Positions 8,428 through 18,373 of a stretch of DNA of 64,000 bases are shown one piece after another. Below the pieces are notes generated by a model. It ran no database searches, had not been told where the DNA came from, and worked only from the letters and a program-made list of their open reading frames with translations. The position numbers and the translations under genes are program-made. Numbering within the stretch: the stretch's first letter is position 1; each line of letters begins with the position of its first letter. Origin of the DNA: Brevibacillus laterosporus LMG 15441 (GTDB lineage Bacteria; Bacillota; Bacilli; Brevibacillales; Brevibacillaceae); NCBI RefSeq assembly GCF_000219535.2, contig NZ_CP007806.1, forward strand, positions 4,004,501 through 4,068,500, given 5' to 3'.

Positions 8428-9360
8428 TTACATCTTGCTGAATGCTTCTGTTAATACTGGTACAATTTGCTTCTTACGGGACACAACACCTTTTAGAAGC
8501 ACTTTGTTATCTTCCAATGTCGCATTGAATGCCTGCTCGACAGCTTTTGCTGCACGGCCTACCGCAAGACCAACGGAATCATTATTTAGGATATCTGTTA
8601 CGACAAATAGGAACATATCTAACCCTTTTTTCTCAATGATAGAAGTTAGATGCGCTTCAATTTCAGCCTGATTAGCTAACACATCGTTTACATCAACTGC
8701 GTTTACCTGAGCGATTTCCACTTTGGAATTACCCATAGCAAACTCTTTTGAATCGAGAGAAATTAATTCGCTAATGGTTTTATCGCTAAGGTCTGCACCT
8801 GCTTTTAACATTTCCAAGCCATAGCTTTGCAAATCAACGCCAGCAATCTCAGCTAGTTCATGTGCAGCTTTCACATCTTGTTCTGTGCAAGTTGGGGATT
8901 TAAGCAATAGAGTGTCAGAAATGATTGCAGAAAGCATAAGACCAGCAATCGTTTTCGTTACCTCTACACCGTTTTCTTTATACATTTTATTTAAAATAGT
9001 AGTCGTGCATCCAACCGGCTCAGCACGGAAATACAATGGGTGGTTTGTCTCAAAATTAGCGATACGGTGATGATCAATAACCTCAACCACGCGAACCTGA
9101 TCGATGTCGTTGGCACTTTGTTGACGCTCATTGTGGTCTACTAGGATTACATCTTGAGCTTCTGTCGCTACTGTTTCTACTAAGCGAGGAGCCTCCACAT
9201 TAAAGTATTTGAGCACAAATTCTGTTTCTCCGTTCATGTTTCCTAAACGAACAGGCTCCACGTTTTCTCCTACTTTTGTTTTTAAATCTGCATAAATCAA
9301 AGCTGAACAAATCGTATCTGTGTCTGGGTTTTTATGTCCAAAAATTAGTGTTTTTTCCAT
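8428..9360 (-). CDS. ppaC: manganese-dependent inorganic pyrophosphatase
   Basis: Cytosolic family II pyrophosphatase, hydrolysing pyrophosphate to two phosphates to pull biosynthetic reactions forward. The DHH-superfamily metal motifs are present: [13 protein letters not shown] (residues 8-20), DHNE (about 75) and [10 protein letters not shown] (about 95-104). The substrate-binding SRKKQIVP sits near the C-terminus (about 295-302). The length of 310 aa is normal for the family. It is monocistronic, with its own terminator downstream. Confidence 0.96.
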   Translation of the reverse strand: MEKTLIFGHKNPDTDTICSALIYADLKTKVGENVEPVRLGNMNGETEFVLKYFNVEAPRLVETVATEAQDVILVDHNERQQSANDIDQVRVVEVIDHHRIANFETNHPLYFRAEPVGCTTTILNKMYKENGVEVTKTIAGLMLSAIISDTLLLKSPTCTEQDVKAAHELAEIAGVDLQSYGLEMLKAGADLSDKTISELISLDSKEFAMGNSKVEIAQVNAVDVNDVLANQAEIEAHLTSIIEKKGLDMFLFVVTDILNNDSVGLAVGRAAKAVEQAFNATLEDNKVLLKGVVSRKKQIVPVLTEAFSKM

Positions 9361-9482
9361 AATCGTTCTCCTTATTCGGTGTTTTAGATAAAATTATCAT
9401 AGCATAGGAGTTATGATCCTCTCCATTTTCATTATAAATATAAAATACATGTTTTTGAATCCTTCTGTAAAACTTTACACTT

Positions 9483-10817
9483 TTATTCCAATTTTTTTGG
9501 TGTGATATGTACAACTCCAATCCCATCCGAAACTTGAATCTCTGTTCCATATGGCTTTGATAGTTCTGCTACTCGTTTTACAATAGCTTCATTCCTGCTT
9601 AGCTTGGGAAACCCATTCTGATGGCGTTTTTTACCACATCCGAGTTCAATGGGGTGCAAGATGATTTCTTTTATTTGTCCATTCTCCATGCTCCATGAGG
9701 CGATGACCGACTCCATAACCTCAGGAATCGTCAGCAAGCCTTTTGTCCCTTGGTCGGTTTTCGAATCCATGGCCTGCATAATGGTCATATCATGCGGGAG
9801 TGAGTTAGCATCATAAAATTCCTGTGGTAAAACCTCCAGTGTTTCATCCTGAAAAATAAAATTGCTTAGGCTATAAAAAATCGGTCGATTTTGGTAAATC
9901 TCGATACCTCGCAGCGTATGCGGACCATGCCCGACTACCGCGTGGGCCCCTGCATCAATGAACCTGCGACAAGCGATCTCTACAAAATCAGCCGGAAGCT
10001 GCTTATTTGTCCCTTTCATTTCATGAGCGTGAAAGCTTACGATAACATAATCCGATTGACGTGAGGCATCATCAATGCTAGACTCCAAGCGTTTCATATC
10101 CTGCTCATGCGGCATTGTGAGCAAATTCTCTTTTTCTCCTGCATAAAAAATAGCCGGATATCCATACATATCATAGCCAAATGGTAAAACTCCCTTTGGC
10201 AAGGGGGACAGAAATGCCTCTTCTACTAGCATTTCGTATAAAGCATTTACCTCAGTCTGACTAGCGATTCGTTTCAACACCTCAAAATCAGCCTGCGAAA
10301 CTAAATGTTTTTTCACATGCCTAAGTCCATTTACACCAGGACGACCTTTCCCGTCACGGCGCTGTTCGGAAGCAAGATGGGTTTGATGAAAGGAGGAGGT
10401 CACTGAGATGAGCGCAGCTCGACCAGCAGGGGTATCCAAATAAGCAGGTCGACCTGCTTCAAACAAATTTGCCCCCATTCCTGCGTGCAATATTTCTGCC
10501 TCTCGCAAATATTTGTTGGTTAGTAGCAGGCCATCGTGACTAAAATCCATGGAGTGGTTATTGGCCGTTCCCACTAAATTAAAGCCATATGCGACTAGGT
10601 CCTTTAATCGATCAGGAGTTGATTGCACATGAGTACCGCCAGAAATCGCATTAGGGGTACCCTCATTGTAAGAAACGTGCATCTCTAAATTAGTCAGGCG
10701 CACATCTGCCTGACCAATCAGCTTTGCAATCTCCTGAAAGCTATGCTCCTGATAACTCGGCACCCGTCTTGTTTGAAGATAATCCCCTGTAGCTACGAAG
10801 GTCATGATAGAATTCAC
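9483..10817 (-). CDS. CapA-family (PGA_cap) metallophosphatase-like protein
   Basis: Protein of the poly-gamma-glutamate CapA family, 444 aa. The fold is calcineurin-like: an N-terminal VATGDYLQTR, then LTNLEMHVSY, GTANNHSMDFSHDG, VSFHAHE and VVGHGPHTLRGIEIY carry the expected metal-binding positions. No transmembrane anchor is evident, unlike classical capsule CapA, so it is probably cytosolic. I use the GTG at 10815-10817 because GGGGAGGG lies nine bases upstream; an ATG four codons later is the alternative. It overlaps the MFS stop (GTGA), so it belongs to the amidohydrolase-MFS operon. Function is not known; capsule genes are absent. Confidence 0.8.
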   Translation of the reverse strand: MNSIMTFVATGDYLQTRRVPSYQEHSFQEIAKLIGQADVRLTNLEMHVSYNEGTPNAISGGTHVQSTPDRLKDLVAYGFNLVGTANNHSMDFSHDGLLLTNKYLREAEILHAGMGANLFEAGRPAYLDTPAGRAALISVTSSFHQTHLASEQRRDGKGRPGVNGLRHVKKHLVSQADFEVLKRIASQTEVNALYEMLVEEAFLSPLPKGVLPFGYDMYGYPAIFYAGEKENLLTMPHEQDMKRLESSIDDASRQSDYVIVSFHAHEMKGTNKQLPADFVEIACRRFIDAGAHAVVGHGPHTLRGIEIYQNRPIFYSLSNFIFQDETLEVLPQEFYDANSLPHDMTIMQAMDSKTDQGTKGLLTIPEVMESVIASWSMENGQIKEIILHPIELGCGKKRHQNGFPKLSRNEAIVKRVAELSKPYGTEIQVSDGIGVVHITPKKLE

Positions 10818-12121
10818 GAATACTTTCCCTCCCCATTAGCGCTATGAGATAATTTGACCTGCTCCTTACGTTTTACAAATAAAAGGAACAGACAACCACT
10901 AGTAGCATAAATAAAAGCATTCAGAAGTAGGACCTGATGAAATCCAGTCGTTAGATTAGCTCCAGCAGCTTCAACGATGGCTCCTATCACAAGCGGAGAA
11001 ATCATTCCTGCCAACGTGACTAGTCCAGACATGACTCCCATGATTAAACCTGTTCGCTCAGGTAACAGCGTACTTCCAATCACAGAAGCTAGACTGCCTG
11101 CTGTTGTCGTTAATCCTATTCCAAGACAAAAAAGGGCAATAAGAATGGTCGGAGATTGAAACAACGGAACCAAGCTAAATAGAATACCTCCTGTCAGAAC
11201 AGAAATACCTCCGACTGTCACATAGGAACGGCGTATTAGCTTCGTTCTTTGAAACAAACGGTCTGCCAGCATACAAGCTAACAACGTGATTAGTCCAGAG
11301 AGTAAACCAATCACGGCAATAGATGTGCTCATCTGAGTAGAGGTCAGCTTCATTACATTCACTAGATACGTTGGTAACCAAACCAAGACAAAGGTCACAC
11401 CCCACATCTGTGCAAAGTAGAGCAGGAAGGAAAATAAGAAATCTTTTGATAATAGGGTGTGACGAACATCAGACCAATGCAATGAGGGGGCTTTCCTGAC
11501 AGACTGGATTGTTGGAATTTGTACAGAATGGTTCTTTGAGGATACCGGATTTTTAGACACATCTATCTGATCTGGATGTTCCTTTCCACCTACCAGCCAG
11601 AAAATGACCCAGACGAAGCTTACAGCTCCCAGTGCAGCCCAAGCCCATCTCCATCCCCAGTGTTCTATAGACGATACCAAAGCGGGAGTAAACAAACTAG
11701 AACCAATGGACGCCCCCAGCGTTAACAAGGCAAAAATAAAACCTCGCCGCTCGGCTGGAAACCACTTGCTAAGATGACTAACAATAACTGGCCATGTAGG
11801 TCCTTCTCCGATTCCTAGCAAAACTCTCGCCATTATTAAGATAGGTAAGCTTGTAATGACAAGTGAGCCAGCCTGTACAACCGTCCAGCAAATCGCTAGG
11901 ATCATCAGCATTTTTTTCGTGCCTATCCTGTCAGATATCCCCGCCCCAATGACACCAGCAATAGCAAAAAACCAGAAAAAACTGCTACCTACCAATCCCC
12001 ATTCTGTTGGGCTAAGCGTCATCTCCTGAATAATTTGGGTAGCGGAATATCCAGCAATCGATTTATCCAGATAGTTAATCATGTATAAAACAAATAGAAA
12101 CACTACCGTTACCCATGCCAT
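10814..12121 (-). CDS. MFS transporter (organic-anion/sugar-acid permease type)
   Basis: Twelve-helix major facilitator of 435 aa. The N-terminal FLFVLYMINYLDKSIAGYSA, SDRIGTKKML loop motif and RVLLGIGEGPTWPV resemble the anion:cation symporter branch (hexuronate, glucarate, phthalate permeases). It lies between an M20 amidohydrolase and a CapA-like gene and overlaps the latter by 4 nt. It probably imports the compound that the amidohydrolase cleaves, perhaps an N-acyl amino acid or peptide. The substrate cannot be assigned. Confidence 0.87.
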   Translation of the reverse strand: MAWVTVVFLFVLYMINYLDKSIAGYSATQIIQEMTLSPTEWGLVGSSFFWFFAIAGVIGAGISDRIGTKKMLMILAICWTVVQAGSLVITSLPILIMARVLLGIGEGPTWPVIVSHLSKWFPAERRGFIFALLTLGASIGSSLFTPALVSSIEHWGWRWAWAALGAVSFVWVIFWLVGGKEHPDQIDVSKNPVSSKNHSVQIPTIQSVRKAPSLHWSDVRHTLLSKDFLFSFLLYFAQMWGVTFVLVWLPTYLVNVMKLTSTQMSTSIAVIGLLSGLITLLACMLADRLFQRTKLIRRSYVTVGGISVLTGGILFSLVPLFQSPTILIALFCLGIGLTTTAGSLASVIGSTLLPERTGLIMGVMSGLVTLAGMISPLVIGAIVEAAGANLTTGFHQVLLLNAFIYATSGCLFLLFVKRKEQVKLSHSANGEGKYS

Positions 12122-12185
12122 CAGAGACTCCTCCTACACTTTTTCTCTGGTCCCTTCGTGCTGTTCAGGTTGTTGCGACTATTCC

Positions 12186-13391
12186 TTAGGCTTCATCAGA
12201 AAGAACGAAATGCTCAGCAAGTAAGCCCAAAAATAGCTTGCCGATCTGTAGCATTGAGCGTTCATCCACATCAAACATCGGATGATGGTGCGGATATGTA
12301 GCATTTATTTCACTATTCCCGCCTCCTACACCAATAAAATTACCTGATGTTTTTTGTAAATAATAAGCGAAGTCCTCCCCACCCATCTGTGGTGGAACAC
12401 GGATCACTCGCTCATTCCCGACTAGCTGCTTCGCGATCGCCTCCACTCTCTTGGTCTCTACAGGATCATTCCAGACAGACGGATAGCCTCTGCGGTACGT
12501 AAATTGCGCAGTCGCGCCTGCGCCCTCAGCCGTATGCTGGACGATCTTCTGCATAGCTTGCTCGATACCAGTACGGGTTTCCTCACTAAATGTTCGCACT
12601 GTTCCCAGAATCTGTGCAGTGTCTGGAATTACATTGTAAGTAGCGCCGCTTTGAAAGGAGCCTATCGTTAATACGGCCGGTTGCAGAGGATCTACACGTC
12701 TGCTTACCACTTGCTGCAAATTCAAAATAAGCTGGCTACCAATCACTATGGGGTCAATAGACTCATGAGGACTTGCACCGTGTCCTCCTTTGCCCCGAAT
12801 TTCAATTTGAAATTCATCGCCCGCGGCCAGCATATATCCTTCCTGTACGCCAATCACTCCCAGTGGTAGCCCTGAGAATACATGGGCCCCATAAATAACA
12901 TCCACCCCATTCAGGCAGCCATCCTCTATCATCGAGATCGCTCCACCTGGGACTAATTCCTCAGCATGCTGAAAGATCAGAACCACTGTTCCACTAAATT
13001 CTTGCTCATACTCTTTTATGATCGTAGCTGTTCCCAACAAAGCCGCTGTATGGATATCATGACCACATGCATGCATGACTCCAGGGACCCTTGATTTATA
13101 TTCCACCTGCTTCTCATCCTGAATCGGGAGCCCATCAAAATCGGCTCGAAACGCCACCGTTTTATCTTGCTCTTCTGGGCTCTTCTGTTTTTTCCCATAA
13201 ATCTTAGCAACAATTCCTCGGCCGCCAACCCCTTCTTGTACTTCAATACCAAGCTTTCTCAAATAAGCTGCAATTTTTCTCGGTGTCTCCATCTCTTGAA
13301 AAGACAGCTCCGGATACATATGAAAATCCCGGCGTAAGTCAACCATTTCTGAATACAGTTCTTCTAATTTGGTGCATGCCTGATGTAGCAT
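12186..13391 (-). CDS. M20-family amidohydrolase (HipO-like aminoacylase)
   Basis: Metal-dependent amidohydrolase of 401 aa, related to N-acyl-amino-acid and hippurate hydrolases. Visible metal and catalytic motifs are MHACGHDIHTAALLG (about 106-120), QHAEELVPGGA (about 140-150), the dimerisation-domain KGGHGASPH and the late QMGGEDFAYY. The ATG has AAAGGAGGAG upstream. It is first in an operon with an MFS permease (64 bp gap) and the CapA-like gene, suggesting uptake and deacylation of one substrate class. Confidence 0.9.
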   Translation of the reverse strand: MLHQACTKLEELYSEMVDLRRDFHMYPELSFQEMETPRKIAAYLRKLGIEVQEGVGGRGIVAKIYGKKQKSPEEQDKTVAFRADFDGLPIQDEKQVEYKSRVPGVMHACGHDIHTAALLGTATIIKEYEQEFSGTVVLIFQHAEELVPGGAISMIEDGCLNGVDVIYGAHVFSGLPLGVIGVQEGYMLAAGDEFQIEIRGKGGHGASPHESIDPIVIGSQLILNLQQVVSRRVDPLQPAVLTIGSFQSGATYNVIPDTAQILGTVRTFSEETRTGIEQAMQKIVQHTAEGAGATAQFTYRRGYPSVWNDPVETKRVEAIAKQLVGNERVIRVPPQMGGEDFAYYLQKTSGNFIGVGGGNSEINATYPHHHPMFDVDERSMLQIGKLFLGLLAEHFVLSDEA

Positions 13392-13578
13392 CGGCTCTCC
13401 TCCTTTTTCTAAAAAATCTACTATATTTTATCAGAATTATCAGTTATTACCTATTGTACTTTCTGTATGAACACATCGCAAGGAAAGAAGTAGCAATATA
13501 GTACGCGATACTTATTGTTTATTCCTTATAGGTACGATAGTCTTGAAATGACAAATCATAACCCTAGGAGGTACATCT

Positions 13579-14154
13579 ATGAAAAAAATGATAGTTGCCT
13601 TATTTGCCCTTATGCTTCTGTTAACTGCTTGTGACCCCCTCCGTTCTACCGAAAATGACCCTATTTCACAACAGGACATGATTTCTCTTTTACAGCCTAA
13701 ACTAGAAAAAGCCCCTACCTATGAAAAATTCACTCGCGTTTTTGCCAAAGAAGCAGTAGGAGGCGAAAAAATTGCAACCATCACAAAAGATGGTGTCGAA
13801 ACAGAAAATACCGCCGCAGCTAAGGATATGATTGTGAAAAATCAAACCGAAGCTAAAGAGATGTACATCTTAAAACCGGACAAGTTCACGAAAAGATATA
13901 AACAAATCGGAGAAGCAAAAGATGGATTTAAAGAGTATCAAGCAATCGGAGAAATTAAAGCGATTGAAGTAACCTCTGACCTGCTAAAAGAAGCCAACAT
14001 CCCGACCAAGGAATTTTATTTTCTTGCGGCTTGGGAAGAGAAAATGATCGTTAAGGAAGGCGACTATCTCGTATCGCCATTGGACTATTCAGAAGTATAT
14101 CGCATCGCTAAACAAGAGTTTTTCGAGACCTATCGATTGAAGGAAAAGCAGTAA
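13579..14154 (+). CDS. putative lipoprotein of unknown function
   Basis: A 191-residue secreted protein with a lipoprotein signal (MKKMIVALFALMLLLTAC); the lipobox LTAC places the lipidated Cys at residue 18. The mature part is charged and mixed alpha/beta with no motif I recognise. AGGAGG precedes the ATG. It is a single gene flanked by a promoter region and a bidirectional terminator, and lies tail-to-tail with qoxD. I cannot name a family. Confidence 0.75.
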   Translation: MKKMIVALFALMLLLTACDPLRSTENDPISQQDMISLLQPKLEKAPTYEKFTRVFAKEAVGGEKIATITKDGVETENTAAAKDMIVKNQTEAKEMYILKPDKFTKRYKQIGEAKDGFKEYQAIGEIKAIEVTSDLLKEANIPTKEFYFLAAWEEKMIVKEGDYLVSPLDYSEVYRIAKQEFFETYRLKEKQ

Positions 14155-14189
14155 GGCAATACAGATCAACCAACCTCGTGTTCAAGGAG

Positions 14190-14231
14190 AAAAAAGGAGC
14201 CCGATCCAGCAAGATTAGGCTCCTTTTTTAT
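14190..14231. terminator. bidirectional terminator between lipoprotein gene and qoxD
   Basis: AAAAAAGGAGCC pairs with GGCTCCTTTTTTA around a 16-nt loop. It has A-runs on one side and T-runs on the other, so it can serve both converging transcripts. Confidence 0.85.
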
Positions 14232-14249
14232 GTTTTGATTACGAACAGA

Positions 14250-14534
14250 TCACTGGTACCCCCAGATCATGCATAGCAGAGTTCCAAAGACTGTAACAAG
14301 CGCTATAAATAATGCGTAATAGAGATTGGTATAGATGGATATTTTGTCTCCTGTCTCACCTGTGTGCATAAAGACAACGAGCTGAACGGCAGCTTGAATG
14401 AACGCCGTTACAAGCAGAATCGTCATCCCAACTGCAAATGACATAGTAAAGAAATAAACGGTCAGGGCCAATGCAGTAAGAATCAGCGAGAAACTAAAGC
14501 CGATTACCTGTTTGCGAGGGAATAATTCTCTCAT
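14250..14534 (-). CDS. qoxD: quinol oxidase subunit IV
   Basis: Small membrane subunit of the aa3/bo3-type menaquinol oxidase, 94 aa, with three predicted helices (about 10-32, 35-58, 70-92). It starts inside the qoxC stop (ATGA overlap). It is the last gene of the operon. Subunit IV assists assembly of the oxidase and has no cofactor. Confidence 0.92.
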   Translation of the reverse strand: MRELFPRKQVIGFSFSLILTALALTVYFFTMSFAVGMTILLVTAFIQAAVQLVVFMHTGETGDKISIYTNLYYALFIALVTVFGTLLCMIWGYQ

Positions 14535-15133
14535 GTTACCATCATTCCTTTCAGATAGACGAAGCTAAAAATAAAGATCCACACAATGTCTAAGAAATGC
14601 CAGTACAGTGAGAAAATGAATGATTTATTCGCTGTTTGAGGAGTCAATCCTCGCTTCCTAACCTGCATGATGATATAGAAGCCCCAAATTAATCCAAAGG
14701 AAACGTGGGCTCCATGGGTTCCCAATGTTGTTAACAGAATCGCTGTAAATGCGCTAGTTTGCAAGCCCGCTCCAATGTGGTTGTAATGAAGAAACTCATA
14801 GATTTCGACACCTAAAAATCCAAGCCCAAGCAGCAATGTGATCGCAAAGAATGTAAGCATTGCTTTTTTGTTGCCGATACGCATGGCATGAATGCCAAGG
14901 CCAATGATAAAGCTACTTGTTAAAAGCAGAATCGTTTCAACCAGCACAGGAGTAATTTCGAAAATTTCGGCTCCAGTAGGTCCGTTGCCAGTACGATCGA
15001 CCAGGGTGAAATAAGAAGCAAACAGCGTTCCAAACAGTACAATCTCAGCCCCCAGGAAAATCCAAAATCCTAGAATGTTTAAGGAGTTTTGTTCTGTACT
15101 GTACTCAAGCGGTAGCGAGTGATCTATTTTCAT
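14531..15133 (-). CDS. qoxC: quinol oxidase subunit III
   Basis: Subunit III (200 aa) of the heme-copper quinol oxidase, with five predicted membrane helices. The helical segments LGFWIFLGAEIVLFGTLFA and LGTHGAHVSFGLIWG are typical of CyoC/QoxC. It overlaps qoxB and qoxD by 4 nt each, showing tight translational coupling. Confidence 0.94.
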   Translation of the reverse strand: MKIDHSLPLEYSTEQNSLNILGFWIFLGAEIVLFGTLFASYFTLVDRTGNGPTGAEIFEITPVLVETILLLTSSFIIGLGIHAMRIGNKKAMLTFFAITLLLGLGFLGVEIYEFLHYNHIGAGLQTSAFTAILLTTLGTHGAHVSFGLIWGFYIIMQVRKRGLTPQTANKSFIFSLYWHFLDIVWIFIFSFVYLKGMMVT

Positions 15134-17079
15134 TTCATTGCACCTCGCAATCTATTTTCGGTCTCTTCTATTTCTTCAACCGAGATGTAATAACCGTCGT
15201 CCTGCTCAAATGATCGGTGAGTCAGGCAAATAAAAATTCCAATGGTTGCAAGGATTACAACATTCCACATAGAAAATACAAAGGCAAAGCCCCATACAAA
15301 AAAGATACAGCTCAAAAGAAACGGGGCACCACTGTTATTTGGCATATGAATCTTTTTATAGGTACCCTGAAACAGGGGATGGCCTTTTTTCTTAGCATCC
15401 CAGAATGCTTCTATTGACTGAGCTTGCGGTGTAATAGCAAAGTTATACGCTGGTACGGGATTATGAGTTGCCCATTCAAGAGAACGTGCATCCCATGGGT
15501 CGGCCTCTATATTTCTTGGAGCAAAGCGAATACTCCAGTACATGTTATAAACAAGTAGCACAAAGCCCACTAGCAGGCCAAGTGCTCCAATGAACGAAAT
15601 AAAGTTCAATGGTCCAAAGCCTGTTGATTCAGAATAGGTGTACATACGTCGAGCCTGTCCGTCTAAACCAGAGAGAAACATCGGGAAAAATGCCACGTTA
15701 AAGCTAATGGCAATAACCCAGAACGCCCACTTGCCAATTCTTTCATTCAGCATAAAACCAAACATTTTTGGCCACCAGTAAGTAAGGCCAGCAATCATGG
15801 CAAATACAACACCAGGTATGATGACATAATGGAAGTGAGCTACTAAAAACATCGTATTATGATATTGGTAGTCGGCTGCTGACATTCCAAGCATAACCCC
15901 AGTTACCCCGCCAATTAAGAAAATCGGAATAAAGCCTAAAGAATACAGCATCGGAACAGTGAAAACAATTTTGCCCCTCCAAAGAGTGAACAGCCAGTTA
16001 AATATTTTAATCCCCGTAGGAACAGCTATGGCCATTGTTGTAATGGAGAAGATACTGTTTGTTAACGCTCCCTGTCCCATTGTGAAGAAATGGTGTGTCC
16101 AAACTAAAAAGGAAAGCAGTGAAATGATCACCATAGAAGCAACCATTGATTTATAACCATACAGATTGCGGCGTGCAAAGGTTGAAATAATCTCACTATA
16201 TACACCGAAAGCAGGAAGCACTAAGATATAAACTTCAGGATGTCCCCACACCCAAAATAAATTCGCCCAAAGCATATCCATACCGCCATTCGTCGATGCG
16301 AAGAAGTGTGTTCCGAATAGCCGATCCATCGTCATCATGATCAGTGCCACTGTTAATACAGGAAATGCAAAAACTACGATTACGTTCGTGACGAGAGCAG
16401 ACCATGTAAACATAGGCATTTTCATCAGTGTTATACCAGGTGCTCTCATTTTAAGAATCGTAGCGATAAAGTTAATACCGGATATCAAGGTACCAAGTCC
16501 AGAGATTTGGAGAGCTAGCGCATAATAGTTGGTACCGACCGATGGACTAAATTCATTGCCTGCCAGCGGGAAATAAGCAGACCAGCCTGCATCCGGGGAA
16601 CCTCCAATGACAAACGAAATGTTAAATAGCATCGCACCCATAAAAAACAACCAAAAGCTTAGTGCATTCAACCTTGGGAACGCTACATCACGAGCCCCGA
16701 TTTGCAAGGGGACGACAAAGTTCATTAATGCATAAATGAATGGCATTGCCATAAAGATGAGCATCACAGTCCCATGTGTTGTAAATATTTCATTATAGTG
16801 CTGAGCATCGAGCAAGGTATTCTCTGGTACGGCTGTCTGAGCGCGCATCATGATCGCATCAGCGCCACCTCTAAATAGCATCAACAGAGCTGATATGAGA
16901 TACATAATCCCGATCCGTTTGTGGTCCACCGTCGTTAACCACTCCCGCCAGAGATAGCCCCATTTTTTATAATAGGTCAGTGCTCCGATGATCCCGAGCA
17001 TAGTCAGAATAATGGCAACCATCGATGCATAAATCGCAGGGCTGGGATGAGGAACAGCGAATTTCGTAAAGTAATCCAT
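15130..17079 (-). CDS. qoxB: quinol oxidase subunit I
   Basis: Catalytic subunit with low-spin heme and the heme-CuB centre that reduces oxygen to water while pumping protons. The His ligands are visible in FTTHGTVMLIFMAMP, HPEVYILVLPAFG (including the His-Tyr pair), WTHHFF and HFHYVIIPGVVF. I place the start at the ATG at 17077-17079 (MDYFTKFAVPHPSP): AAAAAGGAG is ten bases upstream and the length of 649 aa equals that of B. subtilis QoxB as I recall it. A longer open frame reaching into qoxA has no support. Confidence 0.95.
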   Translation of the reverse strand: MDYFTKFAVPHPSPAIYASMVAIILTMLGIIGALTYYKKWGYLWREWLTTVDHKRIGIMYLISALLMLFRGGADAIMMRAQTAVPENTLLDAQHYNEIFTTHGTVMLIFMAMPFIYALMNFVVPLQIGARDVAFPRLNALSFWLFFMGAMLFNISFVIGGSPDAGWSAYFPLAGNEFSPSVGTNYYALALQISGLGTLISGINFIATILKMRAPGITLMKMPMFTWSALVTNVIVVFAFPVLTVALIMMTMDRLFGTHFFASTNGGMDMLWANLFWVWGHPEVYILVLPAFGVYSEIISTFARRNLYGYKSMVASMVIISLLSFLVWTHHFFTMGQGALTNSIFSITTMAIAVPTGIKIFNWLFTLWRGKIVFTVPMLYSLGFIPIFLIGGVTGVMLGMSAADYQYHNTMFLVAHFHYVIIPGVVFAMIAGLTYWWPKMFGFMLNERIGKWAFWVIAISFNVAFFPMFLSGLDGQARRMYTYSESTGFGPLNFISFIGALGLLVGFVLLVYNMYWSIRFAPRNIEADPWDARSLEWATHNPVPAYNFAITPQAQSIEAFWDAKKKGHPLFQGTYKKIHMPNNSGAPFLLSCIFFVWGFAFVFSMWNVVILATIGIFICLTHRSFEQDDGYYISVEEIEETENRLRGAMK

Positions 17080-17131
17080 ACTATTGTGGCTCCTTTTTGA
17101 AAATAATTGTCTTGTGGAAAAACGTAGGAAA

Positions 17132-17998
17132 CTACTCGTCCCGAGCTGTACCATGATGGTGGTGATGCCCGCCATTTGCACCTTCTGGAGCTGGTCTAAA
17201 CTCTAAATGTGTTCCCGTATAGGTGGATTGTCCAACATGCCCCGGCTCTAGCAATGTATTGAATTTTTGTTCCGTAAGAGGTTCAGCCGTTTTTTTCACC
17301 TCTTCCACCCATTTCGTATATTTCGCTTCCGTTATTGCCTCAACATTGAATGTATTTTCAGCAAAGCCTTTTCCACTAAAATTTGCATTTCGTCCCATAT
17401 AATCGCCTGGTACATCTGCGGCTAGATGTAAAGTTGTAACCATGTCTGCCATGGCATATTTTTGTCCTCCTAATTGCGGAACCCAAAAACTAGTAATCGG
17501 TCCATAGGAATAAAGCTTAAATTCAATAGGTCGATTTATAGGGATACGTAGGTAATTGACCGTTTCGATATTTTCTTGTGGATAACTAAAGTGCCACTTC
17601 CAATTGGAGCTTGAAGCATAAATAACTAACGGTTTTTTATCCTCATATCCCTGTGGTCTTGACTCCACAATATAATTGCTTTTCACAGAGATCACAGAAA
17701 GAATAATGACGATGAGTACTGGAATCCCCACGCAAACCATTTCTACAACCAGATTCCCTTCTATATAGGGAGGCTCATATTCTTCTTTTTGTTTAGAGGC
17801 CCGATATTTTGTGACCATAAATACGAAAAGAGCAATAACTACAACAACAATAAACGACATCGTCCAAATGGAGATCATAATTACGTCGGCTTGTGTTTGG
17901 GCTTGAGGTCCTTTTGGGTCTAAAACCAGTAGTCTGTTACCACAGCCTGTAAGCAATGAAATCGCAGCGAAAATGAAAGTATAAAGAGCCCATTTCAT
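17132..17998 (-). CDS. qoxA: quinol oxidase subunit II with His-rich C-terminus
   Basis: Subunit II, 288 aa: a lipoprotein-type signal (SLLTGCGNRL, Cys about 19), two membrane helices (about 40-62 and 85-108) and a cupredoxin-like outer domain. The outer domain keeps the SFWVPQLGGQKYAM signature but lacks the Cys pair of a CuA site, so the enzyme oxidises quinol, not cytochrome c. The C-terminus holds five consecutive His (GGHHHHHGTARDE). First gene of the qox operon. Confidence 0.94.
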   Translation of the reverse strand: MKWALYTFIFAAISLLTGCGNRLLVLDPKGPQAQTQADVIMISIWTMSFIVVVVIALFVFMVTKYRASKQKEEYEPPYIEGNLVVEMVCVGIPVLIVIILSVISVKSNYIVESRPQGYEDKKPLVIYASSSNWKWHFSYPQENIETVNYLRIPINRPIEFKLYSYGPITSFWVPQLGGQKYAMADMVTTLHLAADVPGDYMGRNANFSGKGFAENTFNVEAITEAKYTKWVEEVKKTAEPLTEQKFNTLLEPGHVGQSTYTGTHLEFRPAPEGANGGHHHHHGTARDE

Positions 17999-18373
17999 TT
18001 TTTATCGAATACCCCTTTCCTGTTGATTTTTAAAATTGATAACCACCAATCCACATTCCTATCCTAATGAACGAACCCTAAAAAGTCGCCATCCAATCTG
18101 AAACCATTTCCCTCATCCATGTTCAATACTTTGCAACAATACCGACAAGAAATAGTCACAAAATTAACCTTTAACGTTACTAACCCTTACTTCACAACAC
18201 AATAACAAGACAAAGAAGCCTCAAAGATAGACAGAGGAGAGCTCTCGTCAATCTTTGAGACTTTTTTTTTAAAGCTATATGATCCTTTTGATAACGATAG
18301 TCTGACCACCGCCATGTAGCGCCACAACGGGTACCAGAAGAGGCAGACGTTCAAAAAATGAAGTATCCTACTA
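17999..18373. other. intergenic region: qox promoter side and terminator
   Basis: No gene is supported here. It holds the upstream region of qoxA (GAAAGGGG ribosome site close to 18010-18020), in which I could not pick a convincing promoter pair, and a hairpin terminator at 18211-18250. An open frame at 18187-18432 overlaps the reductase gene and shows no coding features. Confidence 0.6.
18211..18258. terminator. bidirectional hairpin terminator after aldo/keto reductase gene
   Basis: CTCAAAGAT at the left pairs with ATCTTTGAG at the right, with an internal GAGAGCTCTC palindrome. Nine T follow on the plus strand and a T-rich tract follows on the minus strand. Confidence 0.7.

Noticed and set aside
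17080-17181. N-terminal extension of qoxB
   Set aside because: It overlaps qoxA, has no ribosome site, and the ATG at 17077-17079 gives the usual family length.
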